The notes: a model not told the origin generated them from the letters alone. A DNA stretch of 64,000 nucleotides from Dyadobacter sp. NIV53 (GCF_019711195.1 NZ_CP081299.1:1922001-1986000), one strand, 5' to 3'; counted from the stretch's first letter, positions 47,829 to 57,779 are shown. Numbers and translations are program-made.

Positions 47829-49274
47829 TTAGTCAACCCGGGCAGTGACCTGCCGGCTGGCGGCTACATTCACATCCAGATACGAAACCATCCTCGCCCC
47901 CTTGACAGTCATTTGTGCGGCTTTTCGTTTAACACCGTCCACTGTAATGAACGGGTGCTTTCCTGTAAACATTGCACGCCATTGAACCGCCGAAGATCCT
48001 GTATTTTGAAACGAGGTTTTGCTCCGGCTTTCTGTCACCGATATCTTCCTTTGCAAAACAGGCAGATTTTCCAAGGTATGGGTATCATCTGCTCTGCCAT
48101 TGAACAAAGTAGTGATCCGGTTGACACGCGCATCCGCATCGATACCCATTACGCCCTGCACAATTCCCTGGATTACGCCATAAGACACTTCCGGGTATTC
48201 CCGGCGCTTGGTTTTCAGGTCGGTCAGATGGAGAATGTAGTCACGGACCTGACGGGTATAACCATATTGACCCAGCAAATAGGGAAAATAGGACTCGTTT
48301 TCAATGTTCCACTCCCGCGACAGTATTTCGTCAATCACTTTCCGCGTTCTGGTGGAATCATTCAGCACATCAAACCAGAGCAGGAACGTTTCTCCCTCCG
48401 TGTGGCCGAATGACCCGGCCGAGGAATAATAGGTAAAGTACTTCCCGTTTTTCTCGCTCCACCACTGCTTTTCGATGTGCTGCCGGTATTGTTCAGCCTT
48501 TGCGTCGTAAAGTTTGGCTTCCGCTGCCAGCCCGTTTAAACGCAGCATATCCGCATATGTTTTCATGCCCCGGCAGAGGGATGCAATCAGGTCGACCCCC
48601 ATTTTCAAATCGTGCACGCCTTCCGAATAGGATGCCAGTCCGCGGCAGCGCTGAAAGGAATCTTCATCATCATAGGAAGCACCGGCGTTGGGGTGCAGCG
48701 GCCGCGACAACAACGAATCGGGTTGCAATACCCAGCGCCGGATATAATCATTGACTGATTTTTTGTGAAAATTTGCGAGTTTAGGACCGTTGACGTAGCT
48801 CCTGTCACCCGTCCAGAGATAGAGCTTCCAGGCCGAGTTCAGGATATCAAAATTTGCATTCAGGTTATACCAGAATTCCTCGTCACTGCGGTAGTCGGCT
48901 GGTGCCGGTTTTCCTTCCTTGTTGATCTCCCAATAGGAACACCAGTCCCTGCTATCCGAAATATTTCCGGCAAACTGCAAAAACATATTTTTGTTGGCCT
49001 TCCCAAGCCCGATCATTTCGGCGGCCATGCTCTGGTGGGAAACATCCCGCATACAAAATGCCGAACGCTCAGGCAGAGCGGCTTCATACCATTCACCAAC
49101 AAGATCGCCGGACTTGCCACGATAGCTGAGCGCCATTTCCTTTGCCCTTTCAAATGCGGTTTGCAATGCGGCATCCGTAGACCTGAACTGCAATGTTTTG
49201 CTTTGTGCAAAACAATCCTGATTAAAAATGAACCACATTAGGGCAATTGCGACGTATCTGATCATCCGTTTCAT
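47829..49274 (-). CDS. Exported (alpha/alpha)6-barrel glycosidase
   Basis: 481 residues with a signal peptide (AIALMWFIFNQDCFAQ). The fold signs are helical-barrel segments YEAALPERSAFCMRDVSHQS, FWYNLNANFDILNSAWKLYL and SEGVHDLKMGVDLIASLCRG, as in six-hairpin glycosidases of the rhamnosidase/GH63/GH116-like clan; a beta-sandwich ends the protein. The RDVSHQ segment is where related enzymes carry a catalytic acid. The exact GH family is not certain. Its ATG overlaps the stop of an upstream fragment (ATGA), so it was part of an operon. IS21-like remnants lie on both sides. Confidence 0.75.
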   Translation of the reverse strand: MKRMIRYVAIALMWFIFNQDCFAQSKTLQFRSTDAALQTAFERAKEMALSYRGKSGDLVGEWYEAALPERSAFCMRDVSHQSMAAEMIGLGKANKNMFLQFAGNISDSRDWCSYWEINKEGKPAPADYRSDEEFWYNLNANFDILNSAWKLYLWTGDRSYVNGPKLANFHKKSVNDYIRRWVLQPDSLLSRPLHPNAGASYDDEDSFQRCRGLASYSEGVHDLKMGVDLIASLCRGMKTYADMLRLNGLAAEAKLYDAKAEQYRQHIEKQWWSEKNGKYFTYYSSAGSFGHTEGETFLLWFDVLNDSTRTRKVIDEILSREWNIENESYFPYLLGQYGYTRQVRDYILHLTDLKTKRREYPEVSYGVIQGIVQGVMGIDADARVNRITTLFNGRADDTHTLENLPVLQRKISVTESRSKTSFQNTGSSAVQWRAMFTGKHPFITVDGVKRKAAQMTVKGARMVSYLDVNVAASRQVTARVD

Positions 49275-49484
49275 TTATAATTAAAAGACAATCTCTCCGA
49301 AAATCTCCTTCTTAATACCTTGGCTACCCCGTCAATTGTAGCCAAGGATCCGGGCCACAGCAGGATTTCGCTATAGCCCGGTTCTGGGTATCGGGTAAAA
49401 ATAAAGCACTGGGTGCCATATTCTTTCCCGGACTTTTGTTTACTTACAGAAATACGTACCTCCGACCAGTAATGACCCTCACAT
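49271..49484 (-). pseudogene. C-terminal fragment of an unidentified upstream gene
   Basis: A frame too short for standard tracks: about 70 codons from a stop near 49484 to a TGA at 49271-49273 that overlaps the glycosidase ATG. It reads GHYWSEVRISVSKQKSGKEY, TQCFIFTRYPEPGYSEILLW and SLATIDGVAKVLRRRFSERL. The coding-like composition and the ATGA overlap support a real gene whose 5' part is lost. Family not recognised. Two perfect inverted repeats inside it (49318-49347, 49351-49380) are probably coincidental. Confidence 0.4.
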
Positions 49485-50308
49485 TAGTCATTATATTGCT
49501 TTTGTACCAGCTTAAGTAAAAGCTCTTGCAGTCATTTTTATATTGATACTATCTGAAAAATAGTGCAGCTAAATTAGCTTCGTAAGGAGCGACTAATTAG
49601 TAATGCCGAGTGATAATCTGGTATGTTCCTTTTTGACAGAAATTTTTTCATATGAAGGCTTTTTAGCATTTTCAACAGGATCATCTGGTACAGCTCAAAT
49701 CTGTTTTGTCACCGCTTTTAAGTCAGTTCCATCCGGATTTTTGTCAAAATCTTCATCTTCTTTTTTTGTATTCTGTCTCTTATTTTATAGTATTCAGATA
49801 GCATGACCACCTGATTCTGTGGCAGATTGACCATCGACTGTAATAAGCCTTTACAAGGTTATGCGGCTTTCAGTTAATCCGTCAAACCTACCATTTTGAC
49901 CGAAACAATATGCGCCTTATTTCCGAATTACAATGTCAGCGGCTCCGAATTTTTCATATTAATCATGTGATAAAAAAATATTGTATTATTCATGGTTGAT
50001 ATGAAAGGAAACACCCCACAGTCAATGGAACCAGGCTTTTTTACACCTGATATTGGTACTTTGCTTACATATGACCATTTGCTAAAATGGCACCAATGTT
50101 TATAGCTGCCGCTACCAGTTAGTTAATATGTTATAAAAGGATTGCCAGGCTGATTGTTTTTTTACTTGTGGCTGACCGACTGACTTACGCTTTTTGTGTT
50201 CGTTAAAATTGAAAAATACTCTAAATATTACCGTATTAAATGATAAAGAATATTTAAAATATATTATTTTTAAATTACAAATTTACTCAACTTAAAACTG
50301 ATTGAAAA
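49485..50308. other. Gene-free region containing an IS21-like remnant
   Basis: About 820 bases holding IS21-like end copy C (49792-49945) and the AT-rich leader of the large T9SS protein. A 67-codon plus frame at 49603 has no family match and lies opposite an equally unconvincing minus frame; neither is called. Confidence 0.5.
49792..49945. repeat. IS21-like terminal repeat remnant, copy C
   Basis: TTCAGATAGCATGACCACCT then GATTCTGTGGCAGATTGACC at 49792-49833, and on the minus strand CTGACATTGTAATTCGGAAA with TTGTTTCGGTCAAAATGG at 49869-49945. Block order and spacing (77 versus 81 bases) match copy B, and orientation is the same. Confidence 0.55.
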
Positions 50309-53300
50309 ATGGATAAAATTTTTACTTCCGTACTGCAACGAGCAAAGATATTATCTTATAAACGGTGGGGGCTACTGATAATTAGTTTCTTAATCATTGG
50401 TCCTGGGCAAGCTTTAAATCTCGTTTCAGAAAACGCAAAACCTGCTCATAGAAGCGTAGTCTCCAAAATCAATTCAAATAACGTTTTGACAGGTGAACAA
50501 ATAACGTGCTTTACCTTAATAAACTCAGCTACAAAAGCCAACATACAAACATTTACCAATGGCAACAGCCTTAATTTGGCTGCCTTGCCCACTAAAAATA
50601 TTAACATCGGGGCAAATACCAGCCCTGGTACTGTCAAAACTGTCGTATTTGCCATAAGTGGGACGCAAAGCCGAACACAAACTGAATCACAGTGGTCCTA
50701 CAATTTGTTGGGCGAAAGCCTGGCCTGGACCCCGCCGGTAGAAAGTTATAGCATAAAAGCTACCCCTTATCCGACGGCTAAAGGTGAAGGCACGGCTGGC
50801 CTAACCACAGCCATCCCGTTCCTTGTTGCAAATCCGCAAACAATCCAGGTAAACTTTCAGGATCCGGCTACAGTTCCGCCTATAGGCTGGGTGCGGGATT
50901 ATGGCCAGGCTTTTGGCCTGCGGACCGGCACTTACCAGGGAACTAACCTCCGTTATGGCTGGAAAAAGCGTTCGGATGGCAGCTTGCTTAATATTGCGGT
51001 TGGTGGCAACACACCTGGCAACGGCAGAAACCGGAATTTGCCAGCCAATGTACTGCAATCCACTTTAATGCATATGCAATCTGATGACATTGCCGGTAAT
51101 TTTAATGGAACCAAAGCAGAAGGCTACTGGGAAATAGAATTACCCAAGGGCATTTACGATGTGGATGTTTCAGTGGGTGACCCGGATATTTTTCCTTTCC
51201 CCGAAAAACATAGCCTGAATGTAGAAGGCGCTCAGGCAATTGATCAATTTATACCTACCGGATCTGTTAATTCTGCTACACGCTTTAAATCTGCTAAAGT
51301 AAGGGTAATGGTTTCTGATGGTAAGCTGACCATTAACGCGGATGGCGGAGTTAATACGAAAATTAATTATGCCCGCATTGTGCCGGTCGCCAATGCATCT
51401 TATGTATATTGGTCTGTAAATGAGCAGCAGCTAGCCATTGAGAAAGGCAGCTCCACCGCCAATAAAACCTTTTCTCTGGAACTTAGCAACTCTGACAGCA
51501 GAAATGTTCAATACAACTTATCGGCGATATACGAAGCCGGCGGTAGTGGTTGGCTAAGCTTTAATTCTACCCATAACGGCACAGAGCCAAATGTTACTTT
51601 TAATTATGCTGCTGCCGAAAAGTTGCCAGTAGGTACTTATAAAGCCAAGATTAGCGCAGGGGCTGCCGGTTACACCAGTGGGGCCTTTAGCATACAGGTA
51701 AAAGTAAGTGCCCCCCATCCTTACGTAGTTTCCTCTACACCTGCTGCTTCAGCTACCAATGTAAGCGTAAATACTTCCAGTATTGCCGCTAATAATCTTT
51801 ATGTGCCGCAGGTGGCGGGATATAAAGGTGGCGTAGATAATAGCACTATTACAAGTAATACGGTAAAATTATTAAAAGTATCTGGCAGCACGACCACCCA
51901 GATTCAGGGAGTGGTGCAAGGCACCGGGGGCGGAGATGCGATCAGCTTCTCGCCTACTTTTGCACTGGAAGCCAATACGACTTATAAATTTATGGTAACT
52001 GAGGGTGTAAAATCGTATAGCCAGGCTACTTTTATTCCGTATACTGCCACTTTTACCACAGGTGCCGCCCTTGAGCCAACCGATCCTTTATCCGTTGAAT
52101 TTAACAAGGTGGCCATTGTCGGAACTCAATATAAAAAATATGCCTCTTTGGTTATTGGTCCGGACGACAAGTTTTACGCCCTGCGTTTAGATGGTGTGAT
52201 TGAAAGATTTACAATTAATCGCCCCAGTGGCATGCTTGGCAAAAAGGATTCAATTACCACACTGGTAAATAAATACGGAACCCGTGAAGCAATAGGACTG
52301 GTTTTCGATCCGGTCTCTACTGCCACCAGCCTTATAGCTTATGTTTCCCATTGCTCCTCCGGACTGACAAATGCGCCCGAATTTGATGGTAAAATCTCCA
52401 GACTGACGGGAGCGGGTCTGGCTACCGAGCAGTTACTGGTCACCAATCTGCCCCGCTCGAGTAAAGACCACCTGGTGAATAGTCTGGCATTTGGTCCTGA
52501 TAAAGCTTTATATTTTGGTCAGGGAAGCAACAGTTCTATGGGGGCTTATGATGGTTCATGGCAGCGTGCTGAAAGTTTACTGTCTGCGGCAATAATCCGT
52601 TTGGATTTAACGAAATTAAATGGTACTACCCTTAATGCTAAAACAACGTCTGATCAGAGTTTAATCAATCAGGCTGCTGCAAACCAGTTGCGTCTCTCCG
52701 ATAACACTTATAACCCATATGCTACGAATGCTCCGCTTAAAATTTATGCTTCCGGTATCAGAAACGCCTACGACCTGGTATGGCACACTAACGGGCAGTT
52801 ATATGCTCCGGCCAATGGCTCTGCGGCTGGGGGTAACACGCCAGCTTCCGTAGCCGGAACCAGGAGGCCGGATGGTACTTTTTATAATGGTCCGTCAATT
52901 CCGGCTACAACGGGGGTACAGGTCCAAAAGGATTGGTTATTCCGTATCAAGTCAAATCGTTATTATGGCCACCCTAATCCTTTGCGAGGCGAATATATTG
53001 TTAACCGGGGTAATAAAGACAACGTTAAATACCCCACTACTGTGAGCGCTGATCAGAATTATCAGGGAGCAGCCTTTGACTTCGACTTAAACCGGTCGCC
53101 TAACGGCGCTATTGAATACAAGAGTAACACCTTTAACGGAGCGTTGAAAGGTAAATTACTGGTGTGCCGCTTTAGCGGCGGGGGCGATATAATTGTTTTG
53201 GAACCAGGGTCACTCGTAAAAGGCAGCAACGAAAGCCTTTACGACATTAAAAAATCCTATACCGGAGCCGGCACCAACGGTTTAGTGGGTATGTCTGGTT

Positions 53301-54246
53301 TTATTAATCCGCTGGATGTGGTCGAAGATGTGAAAACAGGAAACTTGTATGTGATTGAGCTTAACTGGAATAATATACCCGATAGAACTTCCCAGATTAC
53401 TTTATTACAGGTGAGCAGTTTATCTGATGAAGAAGGGTTTGCCAGCGCTTTTCCCGCGAAAATCTCTGCTGTAGAAGTAGTAGGAGTCACCACCACGGAT
53501 ACTTCTCCGGCCAATACTGTTTCCACAGCTAACTTTGGCGCCATTTCTTCTCAATCCTCTGGCTCGGGTAAAGATGATGATGATGAGGACAAACGTGATT
53601 TCTCCAAAGTAGCGCTGCATTCAGTTACGATCTCCAATACCGGCCGGGGTAAACTGAAATTAAAAAAACTGGCTATTACCGGTGCAAATGCAGGTGAATT
53701 TAAAATGTTGGGTCAGCCAGATGTTAACCCAAATAAGCCCATAAAAATCCGCAAGAACAGTTCAGTTACCTTTAACATTGCTTTTTATCCTAATTCCGCA
53801 GGAGAGAAACAGGCAAAACTGGAGGCTGTCGGCAAAAAAAGAAACAGGATCAGGTTATTTCCGTCGAGTTATCTGGCTTCGGGATTTCGTACGAAGCTGA
53901 TTCTTCAGCTACCAGTGCCTCCCAGGCAAATTCACGAATGCAGGTTACCGCCCAGACCGCCAGTCAGGAAACGGCCAATGCGCCTGTTCTTAAGATTTAT
54001 CCTAATCCAATCAGGAATGGGGAAAAAATATATATTGACCTGACTAACTTTGCAAAACAGGAACCGGTAACCATTACCATGTACGATCGCAACGGGCAGC
54101 TATATCAGGCGAAAACAGTTAACACCGATGCGAAAGGAGGCATTTCTGTGGAGATGTCTGTCAATAAGGCGATGACGCCTGGTTTGTACATTATTAAAGC
54201 GCAGACCGCCTCTGGGGTAAAGCAGTCTAAAATTATTATGGAGTAG
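50309..54246 (+). CDS. Giant secreted sugar-dehydrogenase-like protein with T9SS sorting domain (frameshifted)
   Basis: The main frame runs 50309-54043. Order: N-terminal signal anchor (WGLLIISFLIIGPGQALN), a malectin/CBM-like domain (about 190-375; GWVRDYGQAFGLRTGTYQG), an Ig-like domain, an SbsA-type Ig-like domain (HPYVVSSTPAASATNVSV), a glucose/sorbosone dehydrogenase-like propeller (about 595-1050; IYASGIRNAYDLVWHTNG) and an ASH/HYDIN-like domain (about 1085-1175). At an A7 tract (53834-53840) the frame is lost. The -1 frame continues KQDQVISVELSGFGISYEAD and ends in a T9SS domain (LKIYPNPIRNGEKIYIDL ... GLYIIKAQTASGVKQSKIIM) at 54246. One extra A would restore a 1312-residue protein. 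Without it the sorting signal is missing and export would fail. Confidence 0.85.
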
Positions 54247-54270
54247 TTCGCTCAATGGCTGCATAGTATA

Positions 54271-54307
54271 AATGGAATGCCTCATAACCAAAATGAGACA
54301 TTCCATT
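54271..54307 (+). terminator. Terminator-like hairpin after the large T9SS gene
   Basis: AATGGAATGCCTCAT, loop AACCAAA, ATGAGACATTCCATT: 15 pairs with one mismatch, starting 25 bases after the stop, followed by TATATTTCT. It supports 54246, not 54043, as the natural gene end. Confidence 0.65.
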
Positions 54308-54396
54308 TATATTTCTAAACTAGAAAAAACCTGGTTTGAACTTGTACAATAAAATCTCAGCCACCTGAATTTGTAAGCTGGACGAAGGATTCCGTC

Positions 54397-54830
54397 CTAA
54401 GCAGCCTTTTTCCTAATATTTTGTGCTATTGCCAGTAATCCAAACTCTATTTCGACTTTTTCTTTGCTTCTAAGCATAAAGCGTTTAAATCCGTGATTGG
54501 TTTTGATATTTACAAAAACGGGTTCAACATCAAAACATCTTTTCTTTCGCCTCTCAATCCCCTCCGGACTATTGAGCAGTTTATGGGCTTTTTTCTTCTG
54601 TCGCTCCAATTCCACATTCACCTGGATGATCCTGTTCCCTTTGGAGCACTTTTAAAGCTTTCTTCGTGCTGGGCAATGTGATCGGTTAATGTAGTCGTAC
54701 CAGTTGGGTTTTGGTGTATGGTGTAATTTACGATGTACTGATTTGAACTGGATATTTGAACATTATATGCCGGTTTTAACTGTCCGTTCCGCATGTGATC
54801 TTCCTTCAACCTCATAAATCCGGGCCGCCG
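54397..54830 (-). mobile_element. IS1182-type transposase remnant
   Basis: Two pieces of an IS1182-family transposase. The first (about 54830-54618) reads FMRLKEDHMRNGQLKPAYNV and QISSSNQYIVNYTIHQNP, the conserved MKEDHMxNGQLKPxYNxQ centre. The second (54621-54397) reads LLNSPEGIERRKKRCFDVEP and NIKTNHGFKRFMLRSKEKVE, ending in QNIRKKAA, the C-terminal DDE region with the catalytic E in VEP. The N-terminal half and the part between are missing, so the element is dead. Confidence 0.8.
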
Positions 54831-55097
54831 GTTACAATTTACTTCATACTCCGCAAAAACCTGATTGGGTGTGTCTATATGGTAAACGATATGGATGAAT
54901 TCCCAATTTGGAGACGTTAGAAGCATGCCCGAAGCCATTTTCTCAATATTTTCAGGTCCTATAGTTTGCCATTTTTTTGCGAGAAATGCTAGGTAGGGTA
55001 ATTCTATCGCTCCATCTTCCGCAAACAAGCCTGAAATATATTTGGGATTTTGAAAATTTTCCAGATATTCTTTAAGCAGTGTTTTGGCGTCTTTCAT
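54831..55097 (-). pseudogene. NTF2/SnoaL-like gene truncated by the IS1182 remnant
   Basis: From MKDAKTLLKEYLENFQNPKY to VFAEYEVNCN (residue 89) this is an NTF2-like protein, related in pattern to the intact gene next to it (both have GPENIE/GPDEIAEY and FIHI/FHFINI). After that the frame runs into IS1182 sequence and ends at 54618 as a 159-residue chimera. The last two strands of the NTF2 fold are lost. Six bases separate it from the upstream NTF2-like gene, so the two were an operon pair. Confidence 0.75.
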
Positions 55098-55103
55098 GTT
55101 TGG

Positions 55104-55535
55104 TTAAATTAGGGTTTTAATTCCATCCGGCAAAAAAGCTTTTGCCGCCACAACCGTATTTAAAAATTCTTTAAATAATTTTATCTTACCATTTTCAGTT
55201 ATAAAAATACCAATTAGATGCTGTTTGTAGGGTTGGCCGTTATCCAATATAAAATCTGTTTCATATTCGACAACTGCTGTTGTTTCATTTCCCAAAACAA
55301 TGCGGATATTGATGAAATGAAATTTTGATGCACCTGAAAAAACACCTCTGCTATACTCTGCTATCTCATCCGGTCCTTGTTTCCTAATATCTATACCAAG
55401 CGATTTAGCATAAGGTATTTCAAAAACCCCATCGTACGCAAAGAATGATGCCAGTATTTTAACGTCCTCAGTGCCTGCACCTTTCAAATACTGAGTGGCG
55501 ATTTGGCCAGCACTTTTAATTATATTTTCAGGCAT
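55104..55535 (-). CDS. SnoaL/NTF2-like protein
   Basis: 143 residues, full length for the cone-shaped NTF2 fold: an N-terminal helix (IKSAGQIATQYLKGAG), FFAYDGVFEIPYAKSLGID, then strands FINIRIVLGNETTAVVEYET and QHLIGIFITENGKIKLFKEF. A small soluble enzyme or binding protein. The start overlaps the stop of the NmrA-like gene by eight bases, so they are translated from one message; the pairing suggests action on the same small molecule as the reductase. Confidence 0.88.
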   Translation of the reverse strand: MPENIIKSAGQIATQYLKGAGTEDVKILASFFAYDGVFEIPYAKSLGIDIRKQGPDEIAEYSRGVFSGASKFHFINIRIVLGNETTAVVEYETDFILDNGQPYKQHLIGIFITENGKIKLFKEFLNTVVAAKAFLPDGIKTLI

Positions 55536-56388
55536 AAGTTTGTTTTAAAAAGGTGGCTACTGAATGAGGTTTTCTGCCTAAAATATTTTCAAGCTCAGGA
55601 TGTACTTCTTCAAACACATTATTCTTTATGCCATCTGTCCATACCGCAAAAAAGGCAGCGTGTGCTTCCGGTAACCCACTTTCTACTCGTTCCTGGATGA
55701 ATTGTTCGGGTGTAATATCTTTATAGGTGATGGTGTTGCCTGTTGCTTCAGAAAGGATGGCGGCAATATTACCGTACGAAAGTGATTCAGAACCGGTAAG
55801 AGTTATATGCATGCCTTCGTACTTATCAGAATGAAGTATGATTTTTGCATTTGCCTCTCCTAAATCTTCCCTGTCTGCATAGGCAGATTTACCCTCGCCA
55901 CCTGGCATCCTTAATTCATTATCTGGAAAAGTGCTGCCAATAAAATAAGGAATGTACTCTGTGTAGGACGGATTATATACAATTGTGTACTTAAGACCCG
56001 ATGCTTTTATGGCAGAAATGGTTTTTTCATCAGGCTCTGTAGAATAAGCAAGTTTATAGTCACTATTTGGAACCTGCATCGCTGTAAAAACGATGTGCTT
56101 TATCCCAGCTTCTTTCGCGGCATCAATCGCATTTTGGTGATGCTCTATTCTATTTACTGCATCCGGCGAAGAAATCAGAAAAAGTTTCTCAGCACTTTTA
56201 AATGCGGCCAATAATGAAGAATAGTCAGAATATTCTCCTGATTTAGTAGCTACACCTTTATCTGCTAAATTGGATATTTTCTCTACGTTTCTGCCGAAAG
56301 CGACTATTTGGCTTGGCTCAATTTCTGTGAGCAGATATTTGATGGTATTTTGCCCTAATACGCCTGTGGCACCTGTAACTACTATCAT
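55528..56388 (-). CDS. NmrA-like NAD(P)H-dependent reductase
   Basis: 286 residues of the atypical SDR type, like quinone oxidoreductase 2. MIVVTGATGVLGQNTIKYLL is the GATGxxG dinucleotide loop and VAFGRNVEKISNL the second strand with Arg, suggesting NADPH. It continues KHIVFTAMQVPNSDYKLAYS and GMHITLTGSESLSYGNIAAI. Such enzymes reduce quinones or act as redox sensors. First gene of a three-gene minus-strand unit. A perfect TGTGA-N6-TCACA palindrome sits 90 bases upstream, next to a Crp/Fnr regulator gene. Confidence 0.92.
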   Translation of the reverse strand: MIVVTGATGVLGQNTIKYLLTEIEPSQIVAFGRNVEKISNLADKGVATKSGEYSDYSSLLAAFKSAEKLFLISSPDAVNRIEHHQNAIDAAKEAGIKHIVFTAMQVPNSDYKLAYSTEPDEKTISAIKASGLKYTIVYNPSYTEYIPYFIGSTFPDNELRMPGGEGKSAYADREDLGEANAKIILHSDKYEGMHITLTGSESLSYGNIAAILSEATGNTITYKDITPEQFIQERVESGLPEAHAAFFAVWTDGIKNNVFEEVHPELENILGRKPHSVATFLKQTYA

Positions 56389-56477
56389 TTTATAAAGATC
56401 AAATTTTCATGTCAAAATTGACAATGCAAAATTCCCGTAGTTTCATTCATAAACCAATGAAGTATTTCACCAAATCT

Positions 56478-56495
56478 ATGTGAATTAATTCACAT
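56478..56495. promoter_or_regulatory. Crp/Fnr-type operator
   Basis: ATGTGAATTAATTCACAT, an 18-base perfect palindrome containing TGTGA-N6-TCACA, the consensus of the Crp family. It lies 90 bases upstream of the NmrA-like start, between that gene and the end of the Crp-family gene at 56659. Confidence 0.75.
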
Positions 56496-56658
56496 CGCGG
56501 ACCCTGTTTATGGGTATCGATAGTTTTGATTTGCATTAGAACCCTAACATATGGGCAAATCTAATAAAGTTGGGTTAACCTTATTAGTTCTCACAGCACA
56601 GGATGGCTGATAAGTTATGTAAAAAGGAAGAAAATGGATTTGCACTGCAAATGCGAAA

Positions 56659-57252
56659 TCACGCATCATTTTTGTGTGCTTTGTTGTTCCTGATTTTAGA
56701 AAGAAATTCTCTTGTCATTCCTAAATAAGATGCGATGATGTACAAAGGAAAACGCTGTAAAAACTGTGGATACCTTTCAGCAAACTGGTAGTATCGCTGT
56801 TCGGCAGATTGGCTTATGTTGGAAAGAATCTGCTTCTGCATATTTGCTGCAATCTGATGTCCTCTGACCAATAGATAATTTTGAAACTTTGGCAGGTTTT
56901 TTAATAATAACTGTTCGCCTTCATAGCTCAATTGAATCAACACACAATCTTCCATTGCCTCGGTGAACAAAGTACCGGGTTCTTGTAATATGAAACTTCC
57001 AAGGTCGCAAATATACCAATCTTCTATTGCAAGAGAGATAGTATGCTCTTGCCCATCATCGCCTATTACATAGGCCCGCATTGCACCTTTTACTATATAA
57101 TTTCTGTAATTTGAAACAAAGCCGGGCTGTTCAACAAATTGTTTTTTCTTAACTTTAATAATGCGTAATTGGGAGATAAAAAATCCCTTTTCTTCCTCTG
57201 TAAAATCTATATATCGTGATACATTTTTAATTATCGATGCAAAATCTTCCAT
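56659..57252 (-). CDS. Crp/Fnr-family transcriptional regulator
   Basis: 197 residues: an N-terminal cyclic-nucleotide-binding-like beta-roll (about 25-115; VKKKQFVEQPGFVSNYRNYI, KGAMRAYVIGDDGQEHTISL) and a C-terminal region with a winged-helix-like motif (QRFPLYIIASYLGMTREFLS KIR). The usual PRTELARxL cAMP-phosphate cassette is not visible, so it is probably not a cAMP receptor. It lies upstream of the NmrA-NTF2 operon on the same strand with the palindrome between; local control of the reductase operon is the simplest reading. Confidence 0.9.
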   Translation of the reverse strand: MEDFASIIKNVSRYIDFTEEEKGFFISQLRIIKVKKKQFVEQPGFVSNYRNYIVKGAMRAYVIGDDGQEHTISLAIEDWYICDLGSFILQEPGTLFTEAMEDCVLIQLSYEGEQLLLKNLPKFQNYLLVRGHQIAANMQKQILSNISQSAEQRYYQFAERYPQFLQRFPLYIIASYLGMTREFLSKIRNNKAHKNDA

Positions 57253-57279
57253 AATAAGATAGAAATATTGATAGTGTCT

Positions 57280-57515
57280 TTAAAACGTTAATGTTAAAAA
57301 AGAAGTAATTGATAAAAAGGCCGTGCGAAGCCATTGCAAACTTGCTTGGTTTCTAGCGTGACGATTGAGAGCACTCTTTTTAACTCCGTACATCAGATCC
57401 GCCATCGTGATCTCGGATAGACAACAGAAACTTATGCCAACAGAATCTATCCAGCGTTCCAAACTATCATGACCTTTAAGTGAATGCAAATATTAGTAAC
57501 AAATAGACAGGTCAT
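57280..57515 (-). pseudogene. vapC: VapC-like PIN-domain toxin, decayed
   Basis: The ATG at 57513-57515 opens MTCLFVTNICIH, matching the usual MKYLLDTNICIH start of VapC, but the catalytic Asp of LLDTN is Val. A one-base shift follows, and the next frame reads SLKGHDSLERWIDSVGIS, then SEITMADLMYGVKKS with the second acidic motif. The gene stops about 40 residues early. The ATG overlaps the stop of the antitoxin remnant (ATGA). Confidence 0.7.
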
Positions 57516-57735
57516 AATTTAATGTGGCTCGGCTGGTCGTTACGGCTTTGATAAATCATAGCCTCTGGTTCTTCTGCGGTTTCATCCCCTTGCTAGCTAC
57601 CAATAAATTTCCGCAACGCTGCTTCCTGATCTATTTCGTTTGGCTCGCCCTCCGTGGGATTCTTTTCTGGAAAGGCCTAGACGTTGTATTAATCCCTTAA
57701 GCAAAGCTAAATCATAGCCGCTTGTGTTTCGATAG
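57512..57735 (-). pseudogene. vapB: VapB-like antitoxin, decayed
   Basis: The C-terminal part reads EKNPTEGEPNEIDQEAALRK, FIGS, stop (TAG where TGG is expected), QGDETAEEPEAMIYQSRNDQ and PSHIKL, the typical end of Bacteroidota VapB-type antitoxins. An upstream frame (LALLKGLIQRLGLS) probably carries the middle after a second frameshift. The N-terminal DNA-binding part is unrecognisable. Confidence 0.6.
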
Positions 57736-57779
57736 TAATCGTACTAGTTATAAATACACCCGCTTTCGCTAAACTAAAA

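Noticed and set aside
49318..49380. Two perfect inverted repeats (CCTTGGCTAC/GTAGCCAAGG and CCGGGC/GCCCGG) resembling a riboswitch upstream of the glycosidase
   Set aside because: They fall inside a coding-like frame that ends with ATGA overlap at the glycosidase start, so a structured leader is less likely.
49603..49806. 67-codon plus-strand open frame
   Set aside because: Overlaps the IS21-like repeat and has no family match.
57521..57700. Possible integrase or relaxase tail on the minus strand
   Set aside because: The residues match the C terminus of VapB-type antitoxins better, and the VapC remnant follows in the expected overlap.
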